DNA of 64,000 bases, taken from Actinomadura litoris (GTDB taxonomy: Bacteria > Actinomycetota > Actinomycetes > Streptosporangiales > Streptosporangiaceae). Below, piece by piece: positions 32,306 to 40,984 of this stretch. Numbering within the stretch: position 1 is the first letter of the stretch; every line of letters starts with the position of its first letter. Where the stretch lies: positions 186,001 through 250,000 of the forward strand of contig NZ_WOFH01000005.1 in NCBI RefSeq assembly GCF_009733595.1. The letters run 5' to 3'. The notes beneath the pieces are model-generated. The model searched no databases. It saw only the letters and a program-made list of their open reading frames with translations, and was not told the DNA's origin. A program made the position numbers and the translations under genes.

Positions 32306-33604
32306 TCAGGGGGCCGGGGCTGGGTTGTGGGAGGTTCGGGCTGGGGCTGGGGCTGGGGCTGGGGCTGGGGCGTGTGGGGTTTGGGCTGGGGTTGGTTGGG
32401 TTGGGGGTGGGGTGGTTGGCATTTGGAGGTTGCGGACGCTGGGGACCGCGATCGTTCCCAGGCAGCTCACGGCGACCAGGCAGGCGGCGATCATGAGGGG
32501 TGTGGACGAGCCCCAGGCCGACGCCGCCCACGGGGCCAGGGCGTAGGCGACGGGTGCGGCGGCGAGCGAGAGCAGCCAGTCGTAGGACGTCACGCGGGCC
32601 AGCGCCTGTTGCGGGACGGTCAGCTGGACGACGGTCTCCCACAGCGGGTTGAGGAGGCCCAGCCCGATGAGGGCCAGGCCGTACGTGCCGATGACGAGGG
32701 GCGCCGGTGCGGCGACGGCCAGCAGGGCGAGGGGGACCGCGAACACCGCGAGCCCCGCGTTCGCGACGAGCACGGGGCGGCGCGGGTGGACCCTGGTGGC
32801 CAGGAGGGCGCCCATGACCAGGCCGACCGCGCCGACCTGGACGGTCGCGATCCAGGCCCCCTCGCCGCCGAGCCGCTCCACCGCGAGTGCGGGCCCGAGG
32901 GTGAGCAGGACGGCGGACGCCCCGTTCCAGACGGAATGCGCGATCAGGCTCGTCCAGTACCAGTCGCGGGAGCGGACCTCCGACCAGCCCTCGGCCAGGT
33001 CCGCGCGGAGCGAGCGGTGCGGGATCGGCACGTGCCGGACGCGGGTCGCCGCGAGGAGGGCGCCGCTGAGGGCGAACGAGGCGGAGTCGAGGACGAACGT
33101 CCAGCCGGGGCCGATCGTCAGCACGAACGTCCCGGCCAGGGCGGGGCCGATCAGGCGGGTGGCGCCGTTCGTCGTGCCCAGCACGGAGTTGGCCTTGTGC
33201 AGACCGGGCGCCTCCACGGTGCCGGCGACCAGGGGCGAGATGGTCGGCGCCTGGAAGGCCGAGGCCGTCCCGCCGATCACCTGTGCGAGGGCGAGGTGCC
33301 ACAGTTCCGCCCGCCCGCTGAGCAGTTCGAGGCCGGCGAAGAGCTGGGCGGCGCATCCGACCAGGTCCGTGACGAGCGCGACGGTGCGGGCGTTGAAGCG
33401 GTCGGCGACGACGCCGCCGATCGGCAGCAGGAGCAGGCGGGGCACCATCGCGCAGCCCAGGACGAGCGCGAGCGCGGACGTGGAGCCGGTCGTCCGCAGG
33501 ACGGCCAGCGCGAGCGCCGCCGGAACCGCCGCGTCCCCCGTCATGGACAGGGTGCGCGCGGCGAAGAGCAGGCGGAAGTCGCGGCCGTGGAGGGGATGAG
33601 CCAT
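32306..33604 (-). CDS. MFS transporter
   Basis: 432 aa from the ATG at 33604, about 12 membrane helices; loop motif PIGGVVADRFNARTVALVTD matches the conserved MFS loop 2-3. The profile is that of the MFS_3 (enterobactin exporter-like) drug or siderophore efflux group. The C-terminal ~40 residues are a Pro/Ala/Thr tail ending in APAPAPAPAP-type repeats encoded by a CTGGGG array, so the real tail may be variable. Divergent from a marR gene with AT-rich operator-like repeats between them, so probably repressed by that MarR. Confidence 0.92.
   Translation of the reverse strand: MAHPLHGRDFRLLFAARTLSMTGDAAVPAALALAVLRTTGSTSALALVLGCAMVPRLLLLPIGGVVADRFNARTVALVTDLVGCAAQLFAGLELLSGRAELWHLALAQVIGGTASAFQAPTISPLVAGTVEAPGLHKANSVLGTTNGATRLIGPALAGTFVLTIGPGWTFVLDSASFALSGALLAATRVRHVPIPHRSLRADLAEGWSEVRSRDWYWTSLIAHSVWNGASAVLLTLGPALAVERLGGEGAWIATVQVGAVGLVMGALLATRVHPRRPVLVANAGLAVFAVPLALLAVAAPAPLVIGTYGLALIGLGLLNPLWETVVQLTVPQQALARVTSYDWLLSLAAAPVAYALAPWAASAWGSSTPLMIAACLVAVSCLGTIAVPSVRNLQMPTTPPPTQPTPAQTPHAPAPAPAPAPARTSHNPAPAP
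32338..32425. repeat. CTGGGG hexamer array and G-run tract
   Basis: Five consecutive CTGGGG units (~32340-32370) followed by more GGG/GGGG runs spaced 2-6 bp apart on the plus strand. It encodes the end of the MFS protein on the other strand and could form a G-quadruplex in the DNA. Confidence 0.8.
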
Positions 33605-33616
33605 GGCGGACAATGT

Positions 33617-33652
33617 AATTCGTCAAAGAATTATTCGCCAGCGAATTATTCG
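33617..33652. promoter_or_regulatory. AT-rich MarR operator candidate
   Basis: Two direct GAATTATTCG copies (33628-33637, 33643-33652), an AATTC-N6-GAATT inverted repeat (33617-33632) and an ATTCGC-CA-GCGAAT palindrome overlap between the MFS and MarR genes. The strong AT content stands out in this genome. Confidence 0.6.
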
Positions 33653-33696
33653 ACACCGACGGTATGCGGGGAGGGCGCGGGGCCTACGATCCGTGC

Positions 33697-34239
33697 ATGG
33701 GGCACAGAGAGGACTCGCGCCGGCACCCCGGGGGCGACGAGCCAGGCGGGGACGTGCGGGATCGGACGGACGCCCATGTGGAGCGATGGATGCCGATCAT
33801 GCTCGACCTCGACCCGGACATCGAGGGTGCCGTCACCCGCATGGTGTTCTTCGTCGAGCACCTCAAGCGCATCCGTGAGAGGTCGCTGAGCGAGTACGGG
33901 CTCCAGCGGCACGAGTACGACACGCTGCACGCGCTCGCCGGGCGGCACGGCCGGGCCGCGCCCTCGGAACTCGCCGCCGACCTCGGGATGGCACCCAACT
34001 CGATCACCGGACGGCTGGACGCGCTGGAGCGCCGCGGCTTCGTCCGCCGGAAGCCGTCCGCCACCGACCGCCGCCGCGTCGTCGTGGAGCTCACCGAGGA
34101 GGGGCGGGCCACCTGGCGCGGGGCGATCGGCGGTGTCGGGCATGAGGAGGAGCGCACGCTCAACGCGCTGGACGCGGAGGAGCGGCGGACCCTTTCCGAC
34201 CTCCTGCGCCGCATCATGATCCGGGCCGAGCGGGGCTGA
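33697..34239 (+). CDS. MarR family transcriptional regulator
   Basis: 180 aa from ATG 33697 (an ATG at 33664 is in frame). Winged-helix MarR core: LQRHEYDTLHALAGRHGRAA, PSELAADLGMAPNSITGRLD, ALERRGFVRRKPSATDRRRV and VVELTEEGRATWRGA. The charged N-terminal ~35 residues are outside the family. Binds DNA as a dimer and is released by small ligands; the divergent MFS pump is the obvious target. Confidence 0.93.
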   Translation: MGHREDSRRHPGGDEPGGDVRDRTDAHVERWMPIMLDLDPDIEGAVTRMVFFVEHLKRIRERSLSEYGLQRHEYDTLHALAGRHGRAAPSELAADLGMAPNSITGRLDALERRGFVRRKPSATDRRRVVVELTEEGRATWRGAIGGVGHEEERTLNALDAEERRTLSDLLRRIMIRAERG

Positions 34240-34293
34240 GCGGGGACGTCGGCGGACGCGGCGGCTCGGCGGGCTCGGGAAGGGCGGGCGCCG

Positions 34294-35244
34294 TCAGGGG
34301 ACCAGGACGAGGCGGCCGCGCAAGGGGGCGCCCGACTCCAGCCGGACGTGGGCCTCGACCGCTTCCGCCAAGGGGAGCGTGGCGGCGACGCGGGTGGTGA
34401 GGCGGCCCGCGTCCACGAGGGCGGTGAGCTGCGCGAGTTGGGCGGCGTCCGCGCGGATCCACACGTTGTGGACGCGGATCCCGCGCAACGGCAACGGGAC
34501 GGCAGGGCCTCCGTTCACGGCGACGAAGGTCCCGCCGCGCCGGACGGTGTCCAGGGCGGCGGCCGCCAGGAGCGCCGCGTCCACCGCGCCGTCGACGCCT
34601 CCGGGAACCAGGGCGCGGACGGCGTCGCCGAGGTGTGCGCCGCGCGGGACGAACAGCTCGGCGCCCAGGTCGCGCACCAGGGTCTCGTCGTCCGCCGACG
34701 CGGTGGCCACGACGCGCAGCCCGCGCTCGGCGGCGAGTTCGACCGCGTAGCCGCCGACCGCGCCCGCCGCGCCGGTGACCAGCAGCGTGCCGCCGGGCGG
34801 GAGGTCCAGCAGGTCAAGGGCCTGGAGCGCGGTGAGACCGTTCAGCGGGAGCGTCGCCGCGTGGACGTCGTCGATGGTGCGCGGCGCGCGGGTCACGGCG
34901 TCCACGTCCAGGACGACGGCGTCGGCATAGGTGCCGAGGGGGGCGTCGAGGCGGTCCTGGAGCCCGATGACCCGGTCGCCCGGCGTGAGGCGGGTGACGC
35001 CGGTGCCGACCGCGTCCACGACCCCGGCGACGTCCCAGCCGATGCCGACGGGGCGGTCGGCGCTGGATCCGGCCATCAGCCCGGCGTCCGCGAGGGCGCC
35101 CGAGCGGGTCGCCGCGTCCACCGGGTTGACCGCGGCGGCCGCCACCCGGACCCGCACCTGGCCCGGCCCGGGGGCGGGTTCTTCCACGTCCGCGGCCGTC
35201 AGGGCCTCGGGACCGCCGGGTGCGGTCACGGTGAATGCGCGCAT
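34294..35244 (-). CDS. NADP-dependent quinone oxidoreductase-like MDR protein
   Basis: 316 aa, medium-chain dehydrogenase/reductase of the zinc-free quinone oxidoreductase group: GroES-like start (PGPGQVRVRVAAAAVNPVDA), then the Rossmann motif GGTLLVTGAAGAVGGYAVEL. No structural zinc cysteines are present. It reduces quinones or enones with NADPH. ATG 35244. Divergent from an HxlR regulator at 115 bp, the usual arrangement in which HxlR responds to electrophiles and controls the oxidoreductase. Confidence 0.93.
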   Translation of the reverse strand: MRAFTVTAPGGPEALTAADVEEPAPGPGQVRVRVAAAAVNPVDAATRSGALADAGLMAGSSADRPVGIGWDVAGVVDAVGTGVTRLTPGDRVIGLQDRLDAPLGTYADAVVLDVDAVTRAPRTIDDVHAATLPLNGLTALQALDLLDLPPGGTLLVTGAAGAVGGYAVELAAERGLRVVATASADDETLVRDLGAELFVPRGAHLGDAVRALVPGGVDGAVDAALLAAAALDTVRRGGTFVAVNGGPAVPLPLRGIRVHNVWIRADAAQLAQLTALVDAGRLTTRVAATLPLAEAVEAHVRLESGAPLRGRLVLVP

Positions 35245-35358
35245 GCCAGTGCTCCTGTGTCAGCGGGGATCTGCGTGCGGCCCACTCTCACCGGAACATC
35301 ACCGGACGGGAAGGAGTTACCGCCAAGTGCGTTCAGCACCCGGAGGTGAGTCCAGCCC

Positions 35359-35760
35359 ATGACCACGATGACGGCGGCGCGGCGCCGGCAGGAGGCGAAG
35401 GCGGAGTTCGACGCCTACATGGACGAGTGTCCGACGCACCGCCTGCGCGGCATCATCGGCAACAAATGGAGCTCGATGATCCTGCTGCGGCTGGAGGACG
35501 GACCGCGCAGGTACGCCGATCTGGGCCGCGCCCTGCCCGGTGTGAGCGCGAAGATGCTCACGCAGACACTCCGCTCACTCGAACGGGACGGATTCGTGGC
35601 GCGGAGCGTGACACCGACCGTGCCGGTCCAGGTGGAGTACACGCTCACGGTTCTGGGCGAACGGCTGATCCCGCTACTGGACGCGGTCCGGCAATGGGCG
35701 GACCGCCATATGGGCGAAGTGGACGAGGCGCGCGCGCACTACGACGCGACGCGCACGTAA
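35359..35760 (+). CDS. HxlR family transcriptional regulator
   Basis: 133 aa. The HxlR winged helix is typical: CPTHRLRGIIGNKWSSMILL, LEDGPRRYADLGRALPGVSA, KMLTQTLRSLERDGFVARSV and VEYTLTVLGERLIPLLDAV. A single cysteine just before the first helix is the residue used for redox or electrophile sensing in the YodB/HypR relatives. ATG 35359 follows GGAGGTGAG. Probably controls the divergent oxidoreductase and itself. Confidence 0.94.
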   Translation: MTTMTAARRRQEAKAEFDAYMDECPTHRLRGIIGNKWSSMILLRLEDGPRRYADLGRALPGVSAKMLTQTLRSLERDGFVARSVTPTVPVQVEYTLTVLGERLIPLLDAVRQWADRHMGEVDEARAHYDATRT

Positions 35761-35835
35761 GGCCGGCTTCTCAAAGCACTTCCAGACGGTGGGTTCGGGA
35801 CGGTCGGGGACGGGCCGATCGCTAGGGTGATGGCC

Positions 35836-35994
35836 ATGAAGAAGTGGGAGTACGCGACCGTTCCGCTGCTGGTTCACGCGACCAAGCAGATCCTCGACAA
35901 CTGGGGCCAGGACGGGTGGGAACTCGTCACCGTCCTGCCGGGACCGAACCCGGAGAACCTCGTGGCGTACTTCAAGCGCGAAGTCCAGTCCTGA
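35836..35994 (+). CDS. DUF4177-type small protein (Rv3678A-like)
   Basis: 52 aa: MKKWEYATVPLLVHATKQIL, DNWGQDGWELVTVLPGPNPE, NLVAYFKREVQS. The WEY...DGWELV...YFKR pattern is that of DUF4177. ATG 35836 has CTAGGG 9 bp upstream; ATG 35830 is an alternative. It precedes the RidA gene by 121 bp, matching the mycobacterial Rv3678A-Rv3678c neighbourhood. Function unknown; probably a small cytoplasmic beta-sheet protein. Confidence 0.88.
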   Translation: MKKWEYATVPLLVHATKQILDNWGQDGWELVTVLPGPNPENLVAYFKREVQS

Positions 35995-36115
35995 CGCCGA
36001 CCGCGCGGCGCCGTCGACGAGTCGCGAATCGGGCGGCGCCGGGCGGCGAGGGCTGTGCGAAGCTTGATCGGTGCGTGGGCCGCCCGGCCCGTCGCCGCTG
36101 GGGAGGGGAGTGGCC

Positions 36116-36577
36116 ATGAGTACGCCCGAGGAGCGGATCAGCGAGCTCGGACTGGAGATCCCGGAGGTCGCCGCGCCGCTCGCGTCCTACGTCCCGACGG
36201 CCCGGACGGGCTCGCTCGTCTACACCGCCGGGCAGCTTCCCCTCGTCAAGGGCGAACTGGCCGTCGTCGGCAAGGTGGGCGCCGGGGTGACCGAGGAGCA
36301 GGCGGTCGAGCAGGCCCGGATCTGCGCGCTGAACGCGATCGCGGCGCTCAGGGCCGAGGTCGGCGAGCTGTCCAGGATCGCGCGGATCGTGAAGGTCGTC
36401 GGCTTCGTCGCCAGCGACCCCGGCTTCCACGGCCAGCCGAAGGTGGTCAACGGGGCGAGCGAGCTGTTCGGCGAGGTGTTCGGGGAGGCGGGCCGGCACG
36501 CGCGCAGCGCCGTGGGCGTCTCCGTCCTGCCGCGCGACGCGGCGGTCGAGGTCGAGGTCATCGCCGAGGTCCGCTGA
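36116..36577 (+). CDS. RidA family protein
   Basis: 153 aa, YjgF/YER057c/UK114 fold: YVPTARTGSLVYTAGQLPLV, ARICALNAIAALRAEVGELS, RIVKVVGFVASDPGFHGQPK, VVNGASELFGEVFGEAGRHA and RSAVGVSVLPRDAAVEVE. RidA proteins hydrolyse reactive enamine/imine intermediates, but this longer subgroup (Rv3678c-like) lacks the usual substrate-binding arginine in the RxxV motif region near the end (RSAVGV keeps the Arg), so activity is likely but unproven. ATG 36116 after GGGGAGGGGAG. Confidence 0.93.
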   Translation: MSTPEERISELGLEIPEVAAPLASYVPTARTGSLVYTAGQLPLVKGELAVVGKVGAGVTEEQAVEQARICALNAIAALRAEVGELSRIARIVKVVGFVASDPGFHGQPKVVNGASELFGEVFGEAGRHARSAVGVSVLPRDAAVEVEVIAEVR

Positions 36578-36670
36578 CCGGGTGATCGTCCGGCTTGACG
36601 GGAAGACCTGCGGTATGTCCGAATGGCGGGCCATGAGGATCTTGCGGTGCCCGGCCGCGGCCGGTCGGCG

Positions 36671-37516
36671 ATGAGGGGCCGGCGGCTGCCCCGGGAGTTG
36701 TGGACGAGGGCCGAGGACGTCCTGTCCGGACGGGTCGAGCCGGCCCCCGCGCGGCCCGCGGCGACGGTCGCCGTGATCCGCGATCACGACGAGCACGGCC
36801 TCCAGGTGTTCCTGCTGCGGCGCGTCCGGTCGATGGCGTTCGCGCCGGGCGCCTACGTGTTCCCCGGCGGGGCGGTCGACCCGCGGGACGGGGAGGCGTC
36901 GCTCGCCTGGTCCGGCCCGTCGCCCGCCGCGTGGGGGGCGGCGTTCGACGCCGACGAGACGCTCGCCCGCGAGCTGGTCTGCGCGGCCGTCCGGGAGACG
37001 TTCGAGGAGAGCCTCGTCCTGCTCGCGGGCCCGAGCGCCGAGACGGTCGTGGGCGACACCCGCGGGGACGACTGGGAGGCCGATCGCCAGGCGCTGCTGG
37101 ATCGTTCCCAGTCGCTGGCGGGCTTCCTCGACCGGCGCGGTCTGGTCCTGCGGTCGGACCTGCTCCGGCCGTGGGCGCACTGGATCACTCCGGCGGTGGA
37201 GCCGAAGCGCTACGACACGCGGTTCTTCGTCGCCGCGATCCCCGCCGGGCAGCGCGCCGGGGACGTCAGCACCGAGGCCGACCGGGTCGCCTGGGTGCGC
37301 CCGGCGGAGGCGGCCGAGCGCGGCCGCACGGGCGAGTGGCTGATGCTGCCGCCGACCGTGGCGACGCTGTCGGAACTGGCCGCGTTCGAGACGGTCGCGG
37401 ACGTCCTGGCCGCGCCCCGCGAGATCATCGCCTACGAGCCCGAGGCGGAGATCGTCGACGGTGAGGTGTACCTCGTCCTGCCCAGGGACATCGAGCGCTA
37501 CTACGCCGCGCGATGA
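36671..37516 (+). CDS. NUDIX hydrolase (Nudt19/RP2-like)
   Basis: 281 aa. The NUDIX signature is split: GAYVFPGGAVDP, then an insert of about 30 aa, then ELVCAAVRETFEESLVLLAG (RExxEE). This long-insert form is characteristic of the NUDT19-like group, whose known members cleave CoA or acyl-CoA. The C-terminal half (WAHWITPAVEPKRYDTRFFV) is conserved in that group. Start ATG 36671 or 36623; neither has a strong ribosome site. Lies in the same direction between RidA and the MBL gene, likely one transcript. Confidence 0.88.
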   Translation: MRGRRLPRELWTRAEDVLSGRVEPAPARPAATVAVIRDHDEHGLQVFLLRRVRSMAFAPGAYVFPGGAVDPRDGEASLAWSGPSPAAWGAAFDADETLARELVCAAVRETFEESLVLLAGPSAETVVGDTRGDDWEADRQALLDRSQSLAGFLDRRGLVLRSDLLRPWAHWITPAVEPKRYDTRFFVAAIPAGQRAGDVSTEADRVAWVRPAEAAERGRTGEWLMLPPTVATLSELAAFETVADVLAAPREIIAYEPEAEIVDGEVYLVLPRDIERYYAAR

Positions 37517-37577
37517 CGCGCCGGAGCGGTGGAGGCCGGTCCGGCGGGCCGATCGGGTCTCGGGCAGTATGGGGTGG

Positions 37578-38363
37578 ATGAGCGAGATCGACGGGATGGG
37601 GACGGAACGGGCGAGGTGCGTACTCGCGCCGAATCCGTCCGCGATGACCTTGGACGGCACGAACACCTGGATCCTCGCCGAACCCGGTGTCGGCGAGGTC
37701 GTGGTCATCGACCCGGGGCCCGAGGACGAGCGGCACCTGCGCCGCGTCCTGGCCGAGGCGACGGCCCAGGAACGGCGGGTGGCCCTCGTCCTGCTGACCC
37801 ACGGCCACGCGGACCACTCGGAGGGCGCGGCGACGTTCGCCCGGCTCGCCGGTGACGGTGTCAGGGTCCGCGCGTTCGACCCCCGGCACCGCCTCGGCGA
37901 CGAGGGCCTGGCCGAGGGGGACGTGATCACCACGGGCGGCCTGGAGCTGCGCGTTCTGGAGACGCCCGGCCACACCGACGACTCGGTCACGTTCTGGCTG
38001 CCGGCCGACGGCGCGATCATGACCGGCGACACGGTCCTCGGGTCCGGGACGACCGTGCTGGCGGGCAAGCTGGGGGACTACCTCGGTTCGCTGGACCGGC
38101 TGCGGGCGTTCGCCGCGGAGGCCGGGGCCGCCGCGATCCTCCCCGGTCACGGGCCGAAGCTGGACGATCCGCTCGCCGTCCTCGACCACTACATCGACCA
38201 CCGCCGCCAGCGCCTCGCCCAGGTCGAGGCGGCCGTCGCGGCGGGCGCGCGGACCGCCCGCGAGGTCGTCGAACGCGTCTACGCCGACGTCGACAGGTCG
38301 CTGTGGCCCGCCGCCGAGTGGTCCGTCGAGTCGCAGCTGGAGTATCTGCGAACGCGCGACTGA
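37578..38363 (+). CDS. MBL-fold metallohydrolase (LACTB2-like, Rv3677c type)
   Basis: 261 aa. The zinc motif THGHADHSEG, with TPGHTDDS, TGDTVLGSG and LPGHGPKLDDP, fits a metallo-beta-lactamase fold hydrolase. The last ~70 residues form a helical or winged domain (HRRQRLAQVEAAVAAGARTA, VYADVDRSLWPAAEWSVESQ) as in LACTB2, a single-strand RNA endoribonuclease; a similar role is possible, but a thioesterase is not excluded. Start ATG 37578 (ATG 37569 in frame). Convergent with crp. Confidence 0.9.
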   Translation: MSEIDGMGTERARCVLAPNPSAMTLDGTNTWILAEPGVGEVVVIDPGPEDERHLRRVLAEATAQERRVALVLLTHGHADHSEGAATFARLAGDGVRVRAFDPRHRLGDEGLAEGDVITTGGLELRVLETPGHTDDSVTFWLPADGAIMTGDTVLGSGTTVLAGKLGDYLGSLDRLRAFAAEAGAAAILPGHGPKLDDPLAVLDHYIDHRRQRLAQVEAAVAAGARTAREVVERVYADVDRSLWPAAEWSVESQLEYLRTRD

Positions 38364-38439
38364 ACCGCGTCCGGAGACGAGGGGGATTCGCACGACCACG
38401 GCTTCGATGGCGTGATCGTGCGGGGGGTGGGGGACGCGG

Positions 38440-39126
38440 CTACTTGGAGCGCTTGCGGAGCCGGTCGATGTCCAGGATCACCACGGCCCGCGCCTCGATC
38501 CGCAGCCAGTTGCGCTGCGCGAAGTCGGCCAGGGCCTTGTTGACCGTCTCGCGGGACGCGCCGACGAGCTGCGCCAGCTCCTCCTGCGTGAGGTCGTGGT
38601 GGACGTGCAGCCCGGCCTCCGACGGCTGCCCGAAGCGCTCGGCCAGGTCGAGCAGCGCCTTGGCGACACGCCCGGGGACGTCGGTGAACACCAGGTCGGC
38701 CATCACGTCGTTGGTCTTGCGCAACCGCTGGGCCAGGGCGCGCAGCAGCTGGACGGCCACCTCGGGGTGCCCGGTCAGCCACGGCCGGAGATCGTCGTGG
38801 CCGAGCCCGGCGAGCCGGCACTCGGTCACCGCGATCGCGCTGGCGGTGCGGGGGCGCGGGTCGAACAGCGACAGCTCGCCGAACATCTCGCTCGGGCCGA
38901 GCACGCTCAGCAGGTTCTCCCTGCCGTCCGGCGCCGTCCGGGTCAGCTTGATCTTGCCTTCCAGGACGACGTACAGCCGGTCGCCCGTCTCACCCTCGTT
39001 GAACAGCGTCTGACCGCGGGCGAGCCGCACCTCGGTCACGTTGGCGCGCAGCGCCTTGGCGCCCTGCTCGTCGAGGGCCTCGAAGAGCGGGGCTCTGCTC
39101 AGAACGTCCACGTCGCGGTCGGTCAC
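38440..39126 (-). CDS. crp: Crp/Fnr-family regulator (Crp)
   Basis: 228 aa. cNMP-binding domain with FNEGETGDRLYVVLEGKIKL and the phosphate-binding cassette FGELSLFDPRPRTASA, a dimer helix, and HTH LTQEELAQLVGASRETVNKA. The cassette (GELS...RTASA) matches cAMP-binding Crp orthologues of actinobacteria (Rv3676 type). GTG 39126 was chosen because GGAGGAGAAAGC precedes it. A near-consensus Crp site lies 33-48 bp upstream, suggesting autoregulation. Confidence 0.95.
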   Translation of the reverse strand: MTDRDVDVLSRAPLFEALDEQGAKALRANVTEVRLARGQTLFNEGETGDRLYVVLEGKIKLTRTAPDGRENLLSVLGPSEMFGELSLFDPRPRTASAIAVTECRLAGLGHDDLRPWLTGHPEVAVQLLRALAQRLRKTNDVMADLVFTDVPGRVAKALLDLAERFGQPSEAGLHVHHDLTQEELAQLVGASRETVNKALADFAQRNWLRIEARAVVILDIDRLRKRSK

Positions 39127-39158
39127 GCTTTCTCCTCCTCGAACACCTACATGCATAG

Positions 39159-39174
39159 TGTGACCTACGTCCCA
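39159..39174. promoter_or_regulatory. Putative Crp-binding site
   Basis: TGTGACCTACGTCCCA matches TGTGA-N6-TCACA with one mismatch. It lies between the divergent crp and nth genes and could act on both. Confidence 0.5.
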
Positions 39175-39239
39175 CGGCGGACGTGAAGGTAGGGTCACGG
39201 CGCGCCGAAACGCGGGACCGAACAACTACCCTTGCCCTC

Positions 39240-39995
39240 GTGCCTCGCAACGGTAGTCCCGCCCCCGCGGCGGCGCCCTCCCGGCCCCGCCGGCCCCGGG
39301 AAGAGACGCGCCTCGCGCTCGTCCGCCGCGCCCGGCGGATCAACCGCGAGCTCGCCGTGCTCTACCCCGACGCCCACTGTGAGCTGGACTTCACGAATCC
39401 ACTTGAGCTGTTGGTCGCCACGATCCTGTCCGCCCAGTGTACGGACCGGCGGGTGAATGCCGTCACACCGGCTCTCTTCGCCCGGTACCGGACCGCCGAG
39501 GACTACGCCGCCGCCGACCGGGCGGAACTGGAGGGGATGATCCAGTCCACGGGGTTCTTCCGGGCCAAGACGAACAACCTGATGAAGCTCGGGCACGACC
39601 TCAGCGAACGGTACGGAGGCGAGGTCCCGGGCAGGCTCAAGGACCTGGTCACGCTGCCCGGCGTCGGGCGCAAGACCGCCAACGTCGTGCTCGGCAACGC
39701 CTTCGACGTCCCGGGGATCACCGTCGACACCCACTTCGGCCGCCTCGCCCGCCGCTTCGGCTGGACGGAGGAGACCGACCCGGTGAAGGTCGAGACGGAG
39801 ATCGGCGAGCTGATCCCCCGCAAGGACTGGACGATGCTGTCGCACCGGCTGATCTGGCACGGCCGCCGGATCTGCCACGCGCGGCGCCCGGCCTGCGGCG
39901 CCTGCCCGCTCGCCCGCCTGTGCCCGTCCTTCGGCGAGGGGCCGACCGACGAGGCCACCGCCGCCAAGCTGGTCAAGCCGGGTCCGTTCTCCTGA
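39240..39995 (+). CDS. nth: Endonuclease III
   Basis: 251 aa from GTG 39240. Helix-hairpin-helix LPGVGRKTANVVLGNAF with the catalytic lysine, catalytic Asp in ITVDTHFGRLARR, and the C-terminal [4Fe-4S] motif CHARRPACGACPLARLC (C-x6-C-x2-C-x5-C). It removes oxidised pyrimidines in base excision repair. No ribosome site; the transcript may be nearly leaderless, and GTG 39183 is in frame. Downstream NUDIX and MarP genes follow in the same direction. Confidence 0.95.
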   Translation: MPRNGSPAPAAAPSRPRRPREETRLALVRRARRINRELAVLYPDAHCELDFTNPLELLVATILSAQCTDRRVNAVTPALFARYRTAEDYAAADRAELEGMIQSTGFFRAKTNNLMKLGHDLSERYGGEVPGRLKDLVTLPGVGRKTANVVLGNAFDVPGITVDTHFGRLARRFGWTEETDPVKVETEIGELIPRKDWTMLSHRLIWHGRRICHARRPACGACPLARLCPSFGEGPTDEATAAKLVKPGPFS

Positions 39996-40152
39996 TGCCA
40001 TCCGCCCCGACGCCGCCTCCCCCGCCGGTGCCCGCGCCCGCGTGGCCGACGTCCGGTCGTCTCATGCCCCGCCCGGACGGCTGGAACGCTCCCCGGCCCG
40101 TCCCAAATGCCTCACCGGGAAGGAACGCCACCGTTCCGAGGTTGGGACAGCC

Positions 40153-40812
40153 GTGACCGAGACCCCACTGACCTGCCCGCCGTGGCTCGACTGCTTCCGC
40201 GCGGAGGCGCCGCGCATGCCGGTGCCGCCGTTCTTCGAGCCGTCGCGGCAGGCGCGCGCCGCGGCGGTGCTGATCCTTTTCGGGGAGGGCCCGGAGGGGC
40301 CGGACGTCCTGCTCACCGAACGGGCCGCCACCCTCAACAAGCACGCCGGTCAGCCCGCGTTCCCCGGCGGCCGCATCGACCCCGAGGACGACGGGCCGGT
40401 CGCGGCGGCGCTGCGGGAGGCGTGGGAGGAGGCGGGGGTCGAGCCGTCCGGCGTGGACGTCCTGTGCTCGCTTCCGGAGCTCTATCTGTCCTACAGCGAG
40501 CACAGGGTGACGCCCGTCGCGGCGTGGTGGCGGGAGCCGTCCGAGATCGCGCCGGGCCACCCGGGGGAGGTCGCGACGGTGGCGCGGGTGCCGATCTCCG
40601 AGCTGGTCGATCCGGCGAACCGGCTGACGGTCCGGCATCCGTCCGGGATCAAGCTGGGCCCGGCGTTCCGCGTCCGCGGCATGCTCGTGTGGGGGTTCAC
40701 GGGCGCGCTGCTCAACCAGGTGCTGACGGTCGGCGGCTGGAACCGCCCCTGGGACGAGGAGCACGTCGAGGAGCTTCCGCCGCAGGTCGCGAACCCGCGG
40801 GGGCGGCGCTAG
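40153..40812 (+). CDS. NUDIX hydrolase, CoA pyrophosphatase type
   Basis: 219 aa from GTG 40153. The family signature before the box (LLTERAATLNKHAGQPAFPG, UPF0035 type) and the NUDIX box GGRIDPEDDGPVAAALREAW-EEAGV are complete. CoA-diphosphatase relatives (NUDT7/NudL) share this pattern. 157 bp after nth and 172 bp before the MarP gene, as in mycobacteria. Frame stays open upstream, but residues before the start are not conserved. Confidence 0.93.
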   Translation: MTETPLTCPPWLDCFRAEAPRMPVPPFFEPSRQARAAAVLILFGEGPEGPDVLLTERAATLNKHAGQPAFPGGRIDPEDDGPVAAALREAWEEAGVEPSGVDVLCSLPELYLSYSEHRVTPVAAWWREPSEIAPGHPGEVATVARVPISELVDPANRLTVRHPSGIKLGPAFRVRGMLVWGFTGALLNQVLTVGGWNRPWDEEHVEELPPQVANPRGRR

Positions 40813-40984
40813 CCCGCCTCCGGGCCTCCGCCCAGGGCGCTCGGTGTCCGGCAGGTCAGGCGCGAGTGCCCGTCCGTGAGCGGACGGTGACGTTCCCGCA
40901 TCGCCCCGGACGGCTACCCGCGGGGCCCCAATCTGGTACGGAGAGGGGACGTGCGGGACACCCGGCGCCCTATACGGTGAAGCG

